Assembly: GCA_963712165.1 (NCBI GenBank)
Contig: CAVQGY010000002.1
Span: 496,001-560,000, forward strand
DNA length: 64,000 bases
Direction of reading: 5' to 3'
DNA from: B10-G9 sp963712165
GTDB lineage: Bacteria; Chloroflexota; Anaerolineae; Anaerolineales; UBA11858
Shown here: piece by piece, positions 35,120 through 43,755 of the stretch
Layout: the number at the start of each line of letters is the position of its first letter
Position numbering within the stretch: position 1 is the stretch's first letter
Program-made: the position numbers and the translations under genes
Notes under the pieces: model-generated
Databases searched by the model: none
Seen by the model: the letters and a program-made list of their open reading frames with translations, nothing else
What the model was told of the DNA's origin: nothing

Positions 35120-35405
35120 CTCATCCTCCTTGTTGGGTGGCTTCTAATGATAAAAGAGTTCAGTTGGACAGGTTGTTGATGATTTGGCTGGAATCATCTC
35201 TATAAATCTGAATATGGGTAACCCGCACTTAAAACTGCCCAGAAATTCTATTGACAGGAAAAAGGAAAATAAATAGATTGTATGTTGATCCGATATGAGA
35301 TAGATACAATCAAAAGAAACCAATCAAGGCAAAAAATGAAGCTATTATCAGTGTAACCAAGGATAATAACCCTGTCAATCTTAGCAGCCCGATCAGGACA
35401 TCAAG

Positions 35406-35417
35406 TATAATGCTTTC
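35406..35417 (+). promoter_or_regulatory. -10 element of a leaderless transcript
   Basis: A perfect TATAAT (35406-35411) ends six bases before the ATG of the thioesterase gene, so transcription should start on the start codon itself. No ribosome-binding site is present. A weak TTAGCA lies 19 bp upstream. Confidence 0.5.
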
Positions 35418-35852
35418 ATGTCCACTTTCCACTTTTTTCACCCCATTGTAGTCCGCTATGGGGACCTCGATCCCCAGGGACATGTCAACAACGCAGCCTA
35501 TCTGACCTTTTTGGAGCATGCCAGGGTCAACTATATTCGCCAGCTTGATCTTTGGGATGGTAAATCCTTCTTAAAGATCGGTTTTATCCTGGCCCGGATA
35601 GAATTGGATTATAAGGCGCCCATTCTGCTGACCGATGAAATTGAAGTCGGTGTCCGGACTTCCAGGCTGGGCAATAAAAGCCTGGATATGGAGTATCTGA
35701 TCCGGGAAATCGGAGGCGGAAAAGTATTCGGAGAAGGAAAAACCGTCCAGGTTGCATATGATTACCAGTCAAGAAAGACCATCCCCCTGAAGCCAAGCTG
35801 GCGGGAAATTATCGCAAAATTCGAAGGTATCAGCAAAGGCAATCAGAAATGA
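35418..35852 (+). CDS. Acyl-CoA thioesterase, 4HBT/YbgC type
   Basis: A 144-residue single hot-dog-fold domain. The signature RYGDLDPQGHVNNAAYLTFLEHARVNYI contains the Asp and His-Val-Asn-Asn of the 4-hydroxybenzoyl-CoA thioesterase family. It hydrolyses an acyl-CoA of unknown type. It is probably translated from a leaderless mRNA and overlaps the next gene by 4 bp. Confidence 0.9.
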   Translation: MSTFHFFHPIVVRYGDLDPQGHVNNAAYLTFLEHARVNYIRQLDLWDGKSFLKIGFILARIELDYKAPILLTDEIEVGVRTSRLGNKSLDMEYLIREIGGGKVFGEGKTVQVAYDYQSRKTIPLKPSWREIIAKFEGISKGNQK

Positions 35853-36901
35853 TGAAAAAACTTCCCGCAATTGACCATATCTATTTGCTTGAAACCCTCC
35901 AGGAATTACTTCAGATTCCCAGTCCTACAGGATATACAGATGAAGCGATCGCCTATCTGGAAAGCAAATTGGGGTCAATCCAGAATATCAGCTACCGCAG
36001 GAATGCCAAGGGTTCCCTCCTGGCTACCTGGGCTGGTGATCTGAAGACCTCACCGCGGGGTCTCACAGCCCACGTGGACACCCTGGGCGCGATGGTCAAG
36101 GAGATCAAAAGCAACGGTCGGCTGAAGCTTACCCAGTTGGGCGGCTATTCCTGGAACACCATTGAAGGGGAAGGCTGTTCAGTGTTTTCCAGCAAGGGCG
36201 AGTCGATCAGGGGCACGGTGCTGCTGCACAAATCCTCCGGCCATGTTTACGGGAAAGATGTTAGCAGCACGGAACGGTCTGGAGACACATTGGAAGTTCG
36301 CCTGGACCTGGTCTCCAGCTCAGCCAGGGAAACCCGGGAAGCCGGCATCGATGTTGGGGATTTTGTGGCCTTTGATCCCCGGGTGGAGATCAAGAATGAT
36401 TTTATCCGCTCCAGGCACCTGGATGATAAGGCTGGCGTAGCCTGCCTGCTGGCAGCTGTCAGAGCGCTTAATCAGGCCGGACTGCAGCCAGCCCAGGAAA
36501 CGACGCTCCACTTCAGCAATTATGAAGAAGTTGGCCACGGCGCGGCAACGGGATTCCCCGAAGGGTTGCGGGAACTGGTGGCGGTGGATATGGCGCCTAT
36601 AGGGGATGGGCAAACATCGGATGAATTCCATCCCACATTATGTGTAAAGGATTCCCATGGGCCGTACCATCATGGCTTGAGTCAGCGCCTGCGGTCCCTG
36701 GCGGATGATTATGGAATCCCCTACAAAGTGGATATCTACCCCTATTATGGTTCTGATGGCGAGGCTTATTGGCGTGCTGGCGGCGATGTTGCGGTGGCCT
36801 TGATTGGACCAGGAGTGGATGCGTCTCATAACTATGAGCGCACCCACCTGGACGCGCTGCTGGGAACCACGCGCTGGATCATGGCATATCTATTAAATTG
36901 A
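35849..36901 (+). CDS. M42 family metallopeptidase
   Basis: A 350-residue co-catalytic metallopeptidase. Metal-site residues occur in the family order: LTAHVDTLGAM (His, Asp), SRHLDDKAGVACLLAA (bridging Asp), NYEEVGHGAATG (catalytic Glu pair), VAVDMAP (Asp) and SHNYERTH (His). The inserted beta domain between the first two motifs is present. M42 enzymes form large tetrahedral aminopeptidase particles that finish peptide breakdown. Coupled to the thioesterase gene by an ATGA overlap and followed by pcm at 17 bp. Confidence 0.9.
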   Translation: MMKKLPAIDHIYLLETLQELLQIPSPTGYTDEAIAYLESKLGSIQNISYRRNAKGSLLATWAGDLKTSPRGLTAHVDTLGAMVKEIKSNGRLKLTQLGGYSWNTIEGEGCSVFSSKGESIRGTVLLHKSSGHVYGKDVSSTERSGDTLEVRLDLVSSSARETREAGIDVGDFVAFDPRVEIKNDFIRSRHLDDKAGVACLLAAVRALNQAGLQPAQETTLHFSNYEEVGHGAATGFPEGLRELVAVDMAPIGDGQTSDEFHPTLCVKDSHGPYHHGLSQRLRSLADDYGIPYKVDIYPYYGSDGEAYWRAGGDVAVALIGPGVDASHNYERTHLDALLGTTRWIMAYLLN

Positions 36902-36918
36902 TCAAAAACTAGGGGTGA

Positions 36919-37566
36919 GTGGTGAACAAGATCGATTATGATGCGGCCCGCAAACGAATGGTCATGGGCCAGATCGCTGCCCGGGGGATCACTTCAGAGC
37001 GGGTTCTGGACGCTTTCTTGGAAGTACCACGCCATCTATTTGTCCCTCCCAACCAGAGACTTTACGCCTACCAGGATGGTCCGCTGCCGATTGGCCTCGG
37101 CCAAACCATCTCCCAACCTTATATTGTCGCCTATATGACAGACCAACTTCAGTTGAGTGGAGATGAGGTCGTGCTGGAGATCGGCACCGGATCTGGATAT
37201 CAGGCAGCTATCCTGGGTTCGCTAGTTCGGGAAGTGCATACTCTGGAACGGCACTCCCTCCTGGCGGAAGGTGCCGCCCGGGTATTAAAAGATCTTGGTT
37301 ATGAGAATATCTATATTCATGAAAGGGATGGCACACTCGGCCTGCCGGAGCACGCGCCCTACCAGGCAGTGATGGTCACCGCAGCGGCTCCTAAGGTCCC
37401 TCAACCATTGCTGGACCAACTGGCTGAAGGGGGCAGGCTGGTGATACCGGTGGGGGGTAGAGGAGGTCAGCTGCTGCAGCTCTATCATCGCCAAGAGGGA
37501 GAGATCATTCGCAAAGACCTAAGCCCGGTAGCTTTTGTACCCCTTATCGGGGACCATGGATGGTAA
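36919..37566 (+). CDS. pcm: Protein-L-isoaspartate O-methyltransferase
   Basis: A 215-residue SAM-dependent repair enzyme that methylates isoaspartyl residues in aged proteins. The family motif QTISQPYIVAYMTDQL and the SAM-binding VLEIGTGSGYQAAILGSL are present, with VMVTAAAPKVPQPLLDQL for the later strand. It uses a GTG start after GGGGTGAG. Pairing with a peptidase suggests a protein-turnover unit. Confidence 0.95.
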   Translation: MVNKIDYDAARKRMVMGQIAARGITSERVLDAFLEVPRHLFVPPNQRLYAYQDGPLPIGLGQTISQPYIVAYMTDQLQLSGDEVVLEIGTGSGYQAAILGSLVREVHTLERHSLLAEGAARVLKDLGYENIYIHERDGTLGLPEHAPYQAVMVTAAAPKVPQPLLDQLAEGGRLVIPVGGRGGQLLQLYHRQEGEIIRKDLSPVAFVPLIGDHGW

Positions 37567-37567
37567 A

Positions 37568-37770
37568 GAAATTAAAGATTGAAGATTGAAAATTGAGTGG
37601 GAGACTTAGAGACAGGGGGACTAGGGGAGAAAGTAATCCTGAAGTCAATTCAAAAACTTGGAAGCACCGTTCCTGCGGACCGAGATTGCCGTCCTTCACT
37701 GAGCCTGGCTTGAATAATATGAAGGGTTCAAGATAGGCAAAGCTGGATGAATCCTGCTTCTCGGAAAGAC
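37568..37770. other. Low-complexity intergenic stretch
   Basis: Between pcm and the RNase J terminator there is an AT/GA-rich quasi-repeat (AAAGATTGAAGATTGAAAATTG followed by GACTTAGAGACAGGGGGACTA). No gene or regulatory signal is recognised. Confidence 0.3.
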
Positions 37771-37810
37771 AAAAAGGGCGACCCGTCCCCGTCTCGAGGG
37801 AGGATCGCCC
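37771..37810 (-). terminator. Terminator of the RNase J gene
   Basis: On the minus strand GGGCGATCC pairs with GGGTCGCCC (GGGCGA/TCGCCC core) across a GC-rich loop and is followed by TTTTTG, about 90 bp after the RNase J stop. Confidence 0.75.
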
Positions 37811-37898
37811 GTATTTATTTATCCCAGTTGCAGGTCATGCTTGGCCCGGTCCTCGGTCTGAGCCGAAGGCTCAATCTGTCGTGTGCGAAGGGCACATA

Positions 37899-39539
37899 TT
37901 ACAGCCAGTTCATAGCCGCCAGCACAACAGGGCGTTTTTTGGTTTTGCTGTACAGGAAGGATCGAATAGCCGTAACGACCTCATTATGCAGGTCGCCCTG
38001 TGTTTTTTCGACGATATTGATCACCTTCTGGCGGGTTTCCTCGATGATGTCATCCTCGCCGTGTTTATACACAAACCCGCGGGAAATGATCTCCGGTTCT
38101 TCGCGCAGCTTGCCTTTGCTGTCCAGCACCAGACTGATCAGAACCACTCCGTCATGAGCCAGCTGCTCTCTTTCCCGGACTACCGAGGGACCGATCTCAC
38201 CCACTCGGGAACCGTCCACGAAGACATAACTCCCGGGGATGCGGTCTTTGATGACCAGCTTCCCATTTTCGAACTCAATCACCTGGCCGTTTTCGATCAC
38301 CAGGACATTCTCGCTGGGGAATCCACCTTCTTCTGCCAGCACAGCATGCTGCTTGAGATGGCGCAGTTCGCCATGGATGGGAATCAGGTATTTCGGGTTG
38401 ACCATGTTCAGCATTAATTTCATTTCATCCTGGTTGGCATGCCCAGAGACATGAACGCCACCGGCCAGAGGTTCGTAGATCACATTCGCCCCCTTTCTGA
38501 AAAGGGAGTTGATGGTTTTGAAAACAGTTTCCTCATTGCCGGGGATGGCATGGGAGGAGAGCACGATGGTGTCATTCTCGATCATTTCGAACTGTTTGTT
38601 CGTTCCCCGGGCCAGCCGCCCCATTATGGAATAAGGTTCACCTTGTGAACCGGTGGCCATCAGCACCACGTCCTTGGGTTTCATATTCTTGGCTTCTTCT
38701 ATACCGACCTCAATATCGGAGGGGATTTTCAGGTAGCCCAATTTTTTAGCCATCTTGGAGTTCTGCTTCATGCTGCGGCCCACAAAGGCCACCTTGCGGC
38801 CGTAGCGATCTGCAGCATCGACGACTTGCTGCATCCTGGAAACCAGGGACGCGAAAGAAGCCACGATGATCCGTCCTGGAGCTGTCCGGAAGACCTTATC
38901 AAAGGAATCATTGATGACCATCTCGGATGGTGTCCAGCCGGGTTTGTCAGCATTGGTGGAGTCTGCCAGCAAGGCCAGAACGCCTCGTCCGGAAAACTCG
39001 GCCAGTTTGGAGAAGTCCGTGGGCCAACCGTCTACTGGAGTGGGATCGAATTTATAGTCTCCAGTGTGGACGATCAAACCCTCAGGGCAGGTGATTCCCA
39101 GCCCAACGCTGTCCGGGATGGAATGGCAAACGTGGAAGAATTCCACCTCAAAAGGTCCAATATGAACCGATTCGCCTGCGCGAACCGTATTGATGGCGGT
39201 TTTTTCCAGGAGTCCAAATTCCGAGAGATTGACCTCTATTAAGCCCCTGGTCAGCGGTGTGGCGTAAATGGGGGCATCAAGGTCATCCATCAGGTGCCTC
39301 AGGGCGCCGACATGATCCATATGGCCGTGGGTAATCACGATCCCGCGGACCAGATCCTTATTGTCTAATACGTATTGGTAATCGGGAATAATATAATCTA
39401 TTCCCAGCATTTCATTGTCGGGGAACATCAATCCGGCGTCCACGATCAGGATATTATTCCCATACTCGTAGACCATCATGTTTTTCCCAACCTCCCCCAG
39501 GCCTCCCAGGGGGATAATTCTTAATTTATTTTTACTCAT
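37899..39539 (-). CDS. rnj: Ribonuclease J
   Basis: A 546-residue metallo-beta-lactamase/beta-CASP RNase that acts as 5'-3' exonuclease and endonuclease in mRNA decay and rRNA processing. Metal-binding motifs are THGHMDHVGALRHL, VCHSIPDS, HTGDYKFDPTP and SGHANQDEM followed by PIHGELRHL; the beta-CASP domain has DSTNADKPGWTPSE. The C-terminal domain (VLISLVLDSKGKLREEPEIISRGFV) is typical. SD AAGGA precedes the ATG. The leader contains a promoter, a short ORF and a terminator (see the separate entries), an attenuation-like layout. Confidence 0.97.
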   Translation of the reverse strand: MSKNKLRIIPLGGLGEVGKNMMVYEYGNNILIVDAGLMFPDNEMLGIDYIIPDYQYVLDNKDLVRGIVITHGHMDHVGALRHLMDDLDAPIYATPLTRGLIEVNLSEFGLLEKTAINTVRAGESVHIGPFEVEFFHVCHSIPDSVGLGITCPEGLIVHTGDYKFDPTPVDGWPTDFSKLAEFSGRGVLALLADSTNADKPGWTPSEMVINDSFDKVFRTAPGRIIVASFASLVSRMQQVVDAADRYGRKVAFVGRSMKQNSKMAKKLGYLKIPSDIEVGIEEAKNMKPKDVVLMATGSQGEPYSIMGRLARGTNKQFEMIENDTIVLSSHAIPGNEETVFKTINSLFRKGANVIYEPLAGGVHVSGHANQDEMKLMLNMVNPKYLIPIHGELRHLKQHAVLAEEGGFPSENVLVIENGQVIEFENGKLVIKDRIPGSYVFVDGSRVGEIGPSVVREREQLAHDGVVLISLVLDSKGKLREEPEIISRGFVYKHGEDDIIEETRQKVINIVEKTQGDLHNEVVTAIRSFLYSKTKKRPVVLAAMNWL

Positions 39540-39603
39540 TTTTTTCCTTCATATTCTCTCCCGGTCAGCCTTGGGCTGAAGTATCGAGAGTTGATTATCC
39601 TAT

Positions 39604-39635
39604 AAAAAAACCCGGGCGGATCAAACCGGCCGGGC
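39604..39635 (-). terminator. Intrinsic terminator inside the RNase J leader
   Basis: On the minus strand CCCGG-C-CGG-UUUGAU-CCG-C-CCGGG forms an eight-pair stem with a single C-C mismatch, followed by seven U. It lies about 65 nt before the rnj start and downstream of the promoter at 39761-39789, so it could abort rnj transcription. Confidence 0.75.
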
Positions 39636-39650
39636 AGTGTCTTTGAAAAT

Positions 39651-39704
39651 TTATTCAGGATTTATTCGGGCAATAAAACATAAATAATGATCTTCGTCGA
39701 GCAT
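39651..39704 (-). CDS. 17-codon upstream ORF (leader peptide candidate) of rnj
   Basis: A short frame MLDEDHYLCFIARINPE preceded by AAGTGGAA. It stops 16 bases before the leader terminator hairpin. An in-frame GTG at 39710 could also start it. Such placement is usual for leader peptides that couple translation to termination, but expression is not shown by sequence. Confidence 0.4.
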   Translation of the reverse strand: MLDEDHYLCFIARINPE

Positions 39705-39760
39705 TTCCACTTGCGCTGGTGTTTTCCAGTCGGAATGGTTCGTATTTCAAAACCGGGGTA

Positions 39761-39789
39761 ATTCTAGCACGCAATGGTTGTTTTGTCAA
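39761..39789 (-). promoter_or_regulatory. SigA-type promoter of rnj
   Basis: On the minus strand a consensus TTGACA (39784-39789) and TAGAAT (39761-39766) are spaced by 17 bp. The start is predicted near 39754, giving a leader of about 215 nt. Confidence 0.75.
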
Positions 39790-39989
39790 AACAGAACTAT
39801 ATAGAAAGTATAAGAATGCCCTCAATTCAATTCTGATTATTGATTATAGTAATTGCACAGCGCCGATCCCTCTCACGACTTCTATCCTTTCTCCGATAGG
39901 GTCAGGCAACCTCACCGGGGACGGTTCGGCGAGCGACAGGGGTAATAGATGGATCGGTGAGACCATGGATAGGAGATGTCATTTTATAA

Positions 39990-40583
39990 AACCCTACGGG
40001 TAAAACCGTGGGCTGAAGGGTGACCAAGCCCCGTTTTAGCGGGGCTTAATTAAGTCTGCAGTCAATATCATAGGCTGGGGATGGAAGGTTGAGATGGATA
40101 AAACCTCAGCCCCCAGATTCATCTGGGGGTAATTGGAGATGATCGGATCCCATCCGCTCCAGTGATAGTTCTTGGACATCTACATAGCCTTATGGTTAAA
40201 ACCGTGGGCTGAAGGGTGACCAAGCCCCGTTTTAGCGGGGCTTGATTAAGTCTGCAGTCAATATCATAGGCTGGGGATGGAAGGCTGGGATGGATAAAAC
40301 CTCAGCCCTCAGATTCATCTGGGGGTATTGGAGCTGATCAGGTCCCATCCATCCAGTGCTCGTTTCTTCGAGCATGCTTGATAGGCCCGTACGGTTCATA
40401 CCGTGGGCTGAAGGTGAGCCGAGCCCCGTCATGGCGATGGCTTAATCAGGTTCTCCCGCAATATCAAGGGCTGGGCGATGGACTGGTTTTCAGTATGGAT
40501 CGGACCATAGCTCCCAGATTCATCCCGGGGGCATAGGAGATGATCTGGCCTCCAATTTGCATGCCACCTCCCGTCCCTTCGAC
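39990..40583. repeat. Three degenerate ~197-bp tandem repeats with conserved hairpins
   Basis: Units start near 39990, 40186 and 40385 (period 195-199 bp). Units 1 and 2 are close to identical over about 150 bp; unit 3 is more diverged. Each unit has a hairpin around ACCGTGGGCTGAAGG, a second stem AGCCCCG-TTTTAG-CGGGGCT (units 1 and 2; weakened in 3) and a third CCCCCAGAT-TC-ATCTGGGGG, which in unit 2 is kept by a G-U pair. No coding potential is credible. They may be a structured RNA element, mobile repeat copies or protein-binding sites. Confidence 0.75.
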
Positions 40584-40685
40584 CATGCCATTCGCCATTA
40601 GGCTTGTCGAGAGGTATCTGATTTCTCAATCTCCAGGCTCCTCCAGGTCCGGGTTATACCCCACTGAGGATCTCCCAGCCAGACA

Positions 40686-41018
40686 CTAAGCCCAGATTAA
40701 CGCACTTCGGCAGTATTCCTGCCAGGAGTATTCTGGATTATCCGGATCATCTGAGTATGCAGGGAGGGATCGCAGCACCAGGAAGAGCAACATTGGGCAA
40801 ATCAGAAAGGCGATATACCCTGATAAGGTTAAACCGATTGTGACCAAGCCGGCGAGAACAGGTGCTAAGTCTGCTGGTTGACGCCCGGGAAAGGTAGGTG
40901 AGGGATTAGGCCGGCTCCAGGTATGATCAAGCGTGTTTTGACAGGGATACCCTCTCCAGTGGGACGAGCCTCTTCCGGTCGGGAGACAACCGGCAATGAG
41001 GAGGACCTCTCTACGTAG
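40686..41018 (-). pseudogene. Remnant of a small membrane protein without a start codon
   Basis: A minus-strand frame open for 110 codons with no ATG, GTG or TTG at its beginning. Its last part is clearly protein-like: a membrane helix (LAPVLAGLVTIGLTLSGY onward, ending CPMLLFLVLRSLP) and a polar tail ending DNPEYSWQEYCRSALIWA. An upstream piece VLLIAGCLPTGRG resembles a lipoprotein signal. The start region seems lost or frameshifted. No family is recognised. Confidence 0.4.
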
Positions 41019-41174
41019 CTATAACCAGGAAGGGTATCATCATGGACAATAACCTGTATATTGTGTGCAATAGCACCATGGCTGTCTCATGCACCGGGTA
41101 TCTTTCAGTATATAGTCATTATTCCCAGCTGAGATCAATTCTCTCCGGATGATCTCAAGTAACCTGGATCTGGA

Positions 41175-41654
41175 TTAATCAGCAGTGTTCATCTCCTTCA
41201 GTTCCCGGAGATACAGATCGAAAGTCTCCTCGTATACCTGAGCCTGATCACACCTATCATCGGGCCGACCCAGCATTTCTTGGTCGGAGCTCTCCAGAAG
41301 ATATTCCATATATTTACCGAAGTAGCATTGTTCTGTATTGGTGGCTAAATTGAGGAGAGCTGAGTGGGCCTGGGCAGCAAAGAGGGGAAATTCATATCCG
41401 ATTATTTCTCCGTTCAGCATCTGCATCTGATGGAGGATCGGGTCCAGGTCTTCCACGGGTGTCTCAGCCGCCGACTCCGCCAGAGCCTTTACTTCATTTC
41501 GGAAATTTTCAAAATCCCAGATGGTCCTTTCTTCCATGGTCATTAAGAAAGGATCTGGCGTGCTGGTTGGGCCCACATCGCCTGATCCGGCGCAGGAAGT
41601 GATCAGGAATAGGCCGGCAAGGCAGCAAATTATTCTTGTTGTTCTGGTTCCCAA
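41175..41654 (-). CDS. Small lipoprotein of unknown function
   Basis: A 159-residue protein with a lipobox (LFLITSCAGSG) and a helical, acidic mature part containing four cysteine-free helices up to TNTEQCYFGKYMEYLL and a late CDQAQVYEETF. It starts at TTG with AAGGAGGG four bases upstream. No homology is recognised. It lies alone between the repeat region and groEL. Confidence 0.6.
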   Translation of the reverse strand: MGTRTTRIICCLAGLFLITSCAGSGDVGPTSTPDPFLMTMEERTIWDFENFRNEVKALAESAAETPVEDLDPILHQMQMLNGEIIGYEFPLFAAQAHSALLNLATNTEQCYFGKYMEYLLESSDQEMLGRPDDRCDQAQVYEETFDLYLRELKEMNTAD

Positions 41655-41817
41655 TTGTCCCTCCTTGGGTATAAACTAAGAGGCTTCTAACCTCCGTTCA
41701 CCTTTTATTGTGGTACTCCCCATGGATATGACTATATTATATAAAATAAACTAAAATAAATATGCCTGTTTTGTATTCAAATATCATAAAGAGTAAATTG
41801 ACAATACCTTAATCAAC

Positions 41818-41848
41818 AAAAAAGCGAGGCTTATGCCTCGCTTTTTTT
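41818..41848 (-). terminator. Terminator of groEL
   Basis: AAAGCGAGGC and GCCTCGCTTT form a perfect stem with a four-base loop and A/T runs on both sides; on the minus strand it is followed by a T tract. Confidence 0.9.
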
Positions 41849-41872
41849 ATTATCTTTCCAATCAAATGGGAA

Positions 41873-43528
41873 TTACATCATGCCGCCCATGCCGCCCATG
41901 CCGCCCATTCCTCCCGGAGGCATATCAGCGTCGTCTTTCGGCTCGTCAGCGATCAGGGCTTCGGTGGTCAGGATCATGGCTGCGATGGAGGCAGCATTCT
42001 CGAGGGCGCCGCGGGTGACCTTGGCGGGATCGATCACGCCTGCTTCAACCATGTCGATATACTCTTCGCTGAGCACATCATAGCCGATGTGGTTGTTCTT
42101 CTTCTCTACCTGGTAGCGCTTGACGTTCTCAAGGATCACAGCGCCGTCTTTGCCAGCGTTCTCAGCGATCTTGCGCATGGGAACTTCCAGGGCGTGACGA
42201 ACGATACTCACACCAACCTGGGCGTCTGGGTAGTTCATCTTGAGCTTGTCAATGGCCTTGGTGGCATTGATCAGGGCTACACCGCCTCCGGGCACGATGC
42301 CGGCTTCAACAGCGGCACGGGTTGCGGAGAGGGCGTCTTCCACGCGGTGTTTCTTTTCCTTCAACTCGGTCTCAGTCGCTGCGCCTACGCGGATGATCGC
42401 TACGCCGCCGGACAGTTTGGCCAGGCGTTCCTGAAGCTTCTCGCGATCGTAATCGCTTGAGCTAGAATCAATTTCGTTGCGGATCTGCTGGATGCGGCCC
42501 TTGATCTGGCTGCTATCACCAGCTCCGCCTACGATAGTGGTGTCATCTTTGGTTGAGATGACTTTTTCGGCCTTGCCGAGGTCTTCCACTGTTGCGCTTT
42601 CCAGCTTGCGTCCCAGATCCTCAGAGATCACGGTGGCCCCGGTCAGGATAGCGATATCCTGCAGCATGGCTTTGCGGCGGTCGCCAAAGCCGGGAGCCTT
42701 GATGGCCAGGACATTGATCATGCCGCGCAGTTTGTTGAGAACCAGGGTTGCCAGGGCTTCCCCGTCCACATCCTCGGCGATGATGACCAGGTCGCGTTTG
42801 CCGATCTGGACCAGGCGTTCCAGTAGGGGAACCAGGTCCTGGGCAGCGGAGATCTTGGAGTCATGAATGAGCAGATTGGCTTCTTCAATAACAGCTTCCA
42901 TATCGTCAGCATTGGTCACAAAATAGGGGGACAGGTAGCCGCGGTCAAACTGCATCCCTTCCACGTATTCGGTCTCGAAAGCCAAGGTTTTGGATTCTTC
43001 GACAGTGATCACACCGTCTTTCCCGACCTTATCCATCACGTCTGCGATCAACTCGCCGATGGAGCGGTCCTGGGCGGAAATGCTGGCTACATTGCTGATC
43101 TCTTCCTTGGTGGTCACGTCAATGGCATTTTTACCGAGCTCCTCGGAAACAGCCTTAGCGGCGGCTTCGATGCCCTGTTTCAGCAGCATGGGATTGGATC
43201 CGGCTGCCAGGTTTTTCATACCCTCTGTGACAATGGAATGCGCCAGCAGGGTTGAAGTGGTGGTGCCATCACCAGCGATATCGTTGGTCTTTGTGGCTGC
43301 TTCTTTGAGAAGCTGGGCTCCCATGTTTTCAAATTTATCAGAGAGCTCAACTTCCTTGGCAACAGTGACGCCGTCGTGGGTGATGGTGGGGCTGCCAAAA
43401 CTGCGGTCTAAAGCCACATTGCGGCCTTTCGGTCCTAGGGTGGTGATCACGGCTCTCGCCAGGATATCCATCCCTTTCTGCAGTTTGCGCCGGGCTTCTT
43501 CTGAAAAAACGATCTGCTTTCCTGCCAT
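41873..43528 (-). CDS. groEL: 60 kDa chaperonin GroEL
   Basis: A 551-residue group I chaperonin. It has the nucleotide-binding loop VITTLGPKGRNVALDRSFG and TITHDGVTV, the GDGTTTSTLLA motif, the AAVEAGIVPGGGVALI signature and the Gly-Met tail (GGMGGMGGMGGMM). The gene stands alone; no groES is in the window, so its co-chaperonin must be encoded elsewhere. Control is by HrcA through the CIRCE element in its leader. Confidence 0.98.
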   Translation of the reverse strand: MAGKQIVFSEEARRKLQKGMDILARAVITTLGPKGRNVALDRSFGSPTITHDGVTVAKEVELSDKFENMGAQLLKEAATKTNDIAGDGTTTSTLLAHSIVTEGMKNLAAGSNPMLLKQGIEAAAKAVSEELGKNAIDVTTKEEISNVASISAQDRSIGELIADVMDKVGKDGVITVEESKTLAFETEYVEGMQFDRGYLSPYFVTNADDMEAVIEEANLLIHDSKISAAQDLVPLLERLVQIGKRDLVIIAEDVDGEALATLVLNKLRGMINVLAIKAPGFGDRRKAMLQDIAILTGATVISEDLGRKLESATVEDLGKAEKVISTKDDTTIVGGAGDSSQIKGRIQQIRNEIDSSSSDYDREKLQERLAKLSGGVAIIRVGAATETELKEKKHRVEDALSATRAAVEAGIVPGGGVALINATKAIDKLKMNYPDAQVGVSIVRHALEVPMRKIAENAGKDGAVILENVKRYQVEKKNNHIGYDVLSEEYIDMVEAGVIDPAKVTRGALENAASIAAMILTTEALIADEPKDDADMPPGGMGGMGGMGGMM

Positions 43529-43617
43529 AGATTTCTACTCCTTCCTTTCAAAAAAGAATTCACGGTATTTATATGAAAATTCTACTTCCGCTTCTGACTG
43601 CTCTCCCAAACGGAATG

Positions 43618-43644
43618 TTAGCAGTCCATTTAACGGACTGCTAA
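43618..43644 (-). promoter_or_regulatory. CIRCE operator of groEL
   Basis: TTAGCAGTC-N9-GACTGCTAA is a perfect 9-9-9 inverted repeat. It differs from the canonical TTAGCACTC/GAGTGCTAA by a symmetric C-to-G change at position 7. It lies just downstream of the promoter, as expected for HrcA repression. Confidence 0.92.
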
Positions 43645-43656
43645 GTAGCGGCAATT

Positions 43657-43685
43657 ATGATAACTTTCTTCGGATTGAAAGTCAA
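43657..43685 (-). promoter_or_regulatory. SigA-type promoter of groEL
   Basis: On the minus strand TTGACT and TATCAT are spaced by 17 bp; the predicted start is near 43650, immediately before CIRCE. Confidence 0.8.
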
Positions 43686-43755
43686 GTTACCCAAGGAGCT
43701 TTAATATGATTCTTATATTTTTCTTAGAGGGGAGGATAGGCATAGGTCCGCTTAT

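Noticed and set aside
35310..35429. Minus-strand frame of about 40 residues with a hydrophobic helix, starting at a GTG inside the thioesterase start region.
   Set aside because: No convincing ribosome site, and it overlaps the promoter and start of the thioesterase gene. Chance hydrophobic frame is more likely.
37568..37640. Possible small repeat array (AAAGATTGAAGATTGAAAATTG).
   Set aside because: Too short and irregular for a CRISPR or satellite; treated as low complexity.
39840..39990. GC-rich segment before the tandem repeats considered as riboswitch or RNase P RNA.
   Set aside because: No known core motif was found, so no class can be named.
40232..40629. Two short minus-strand frames that resemble each other.
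   Set aside because: Their similarity is only the underlying tandem DNA repeat; hairpin sequences are being translated.
41833..42083. Repeated Met-Pro-Pro frame on the plus strand at the groEL end.
   Set aside because: It is the antisense of the Gly-Met tail of GroEL.
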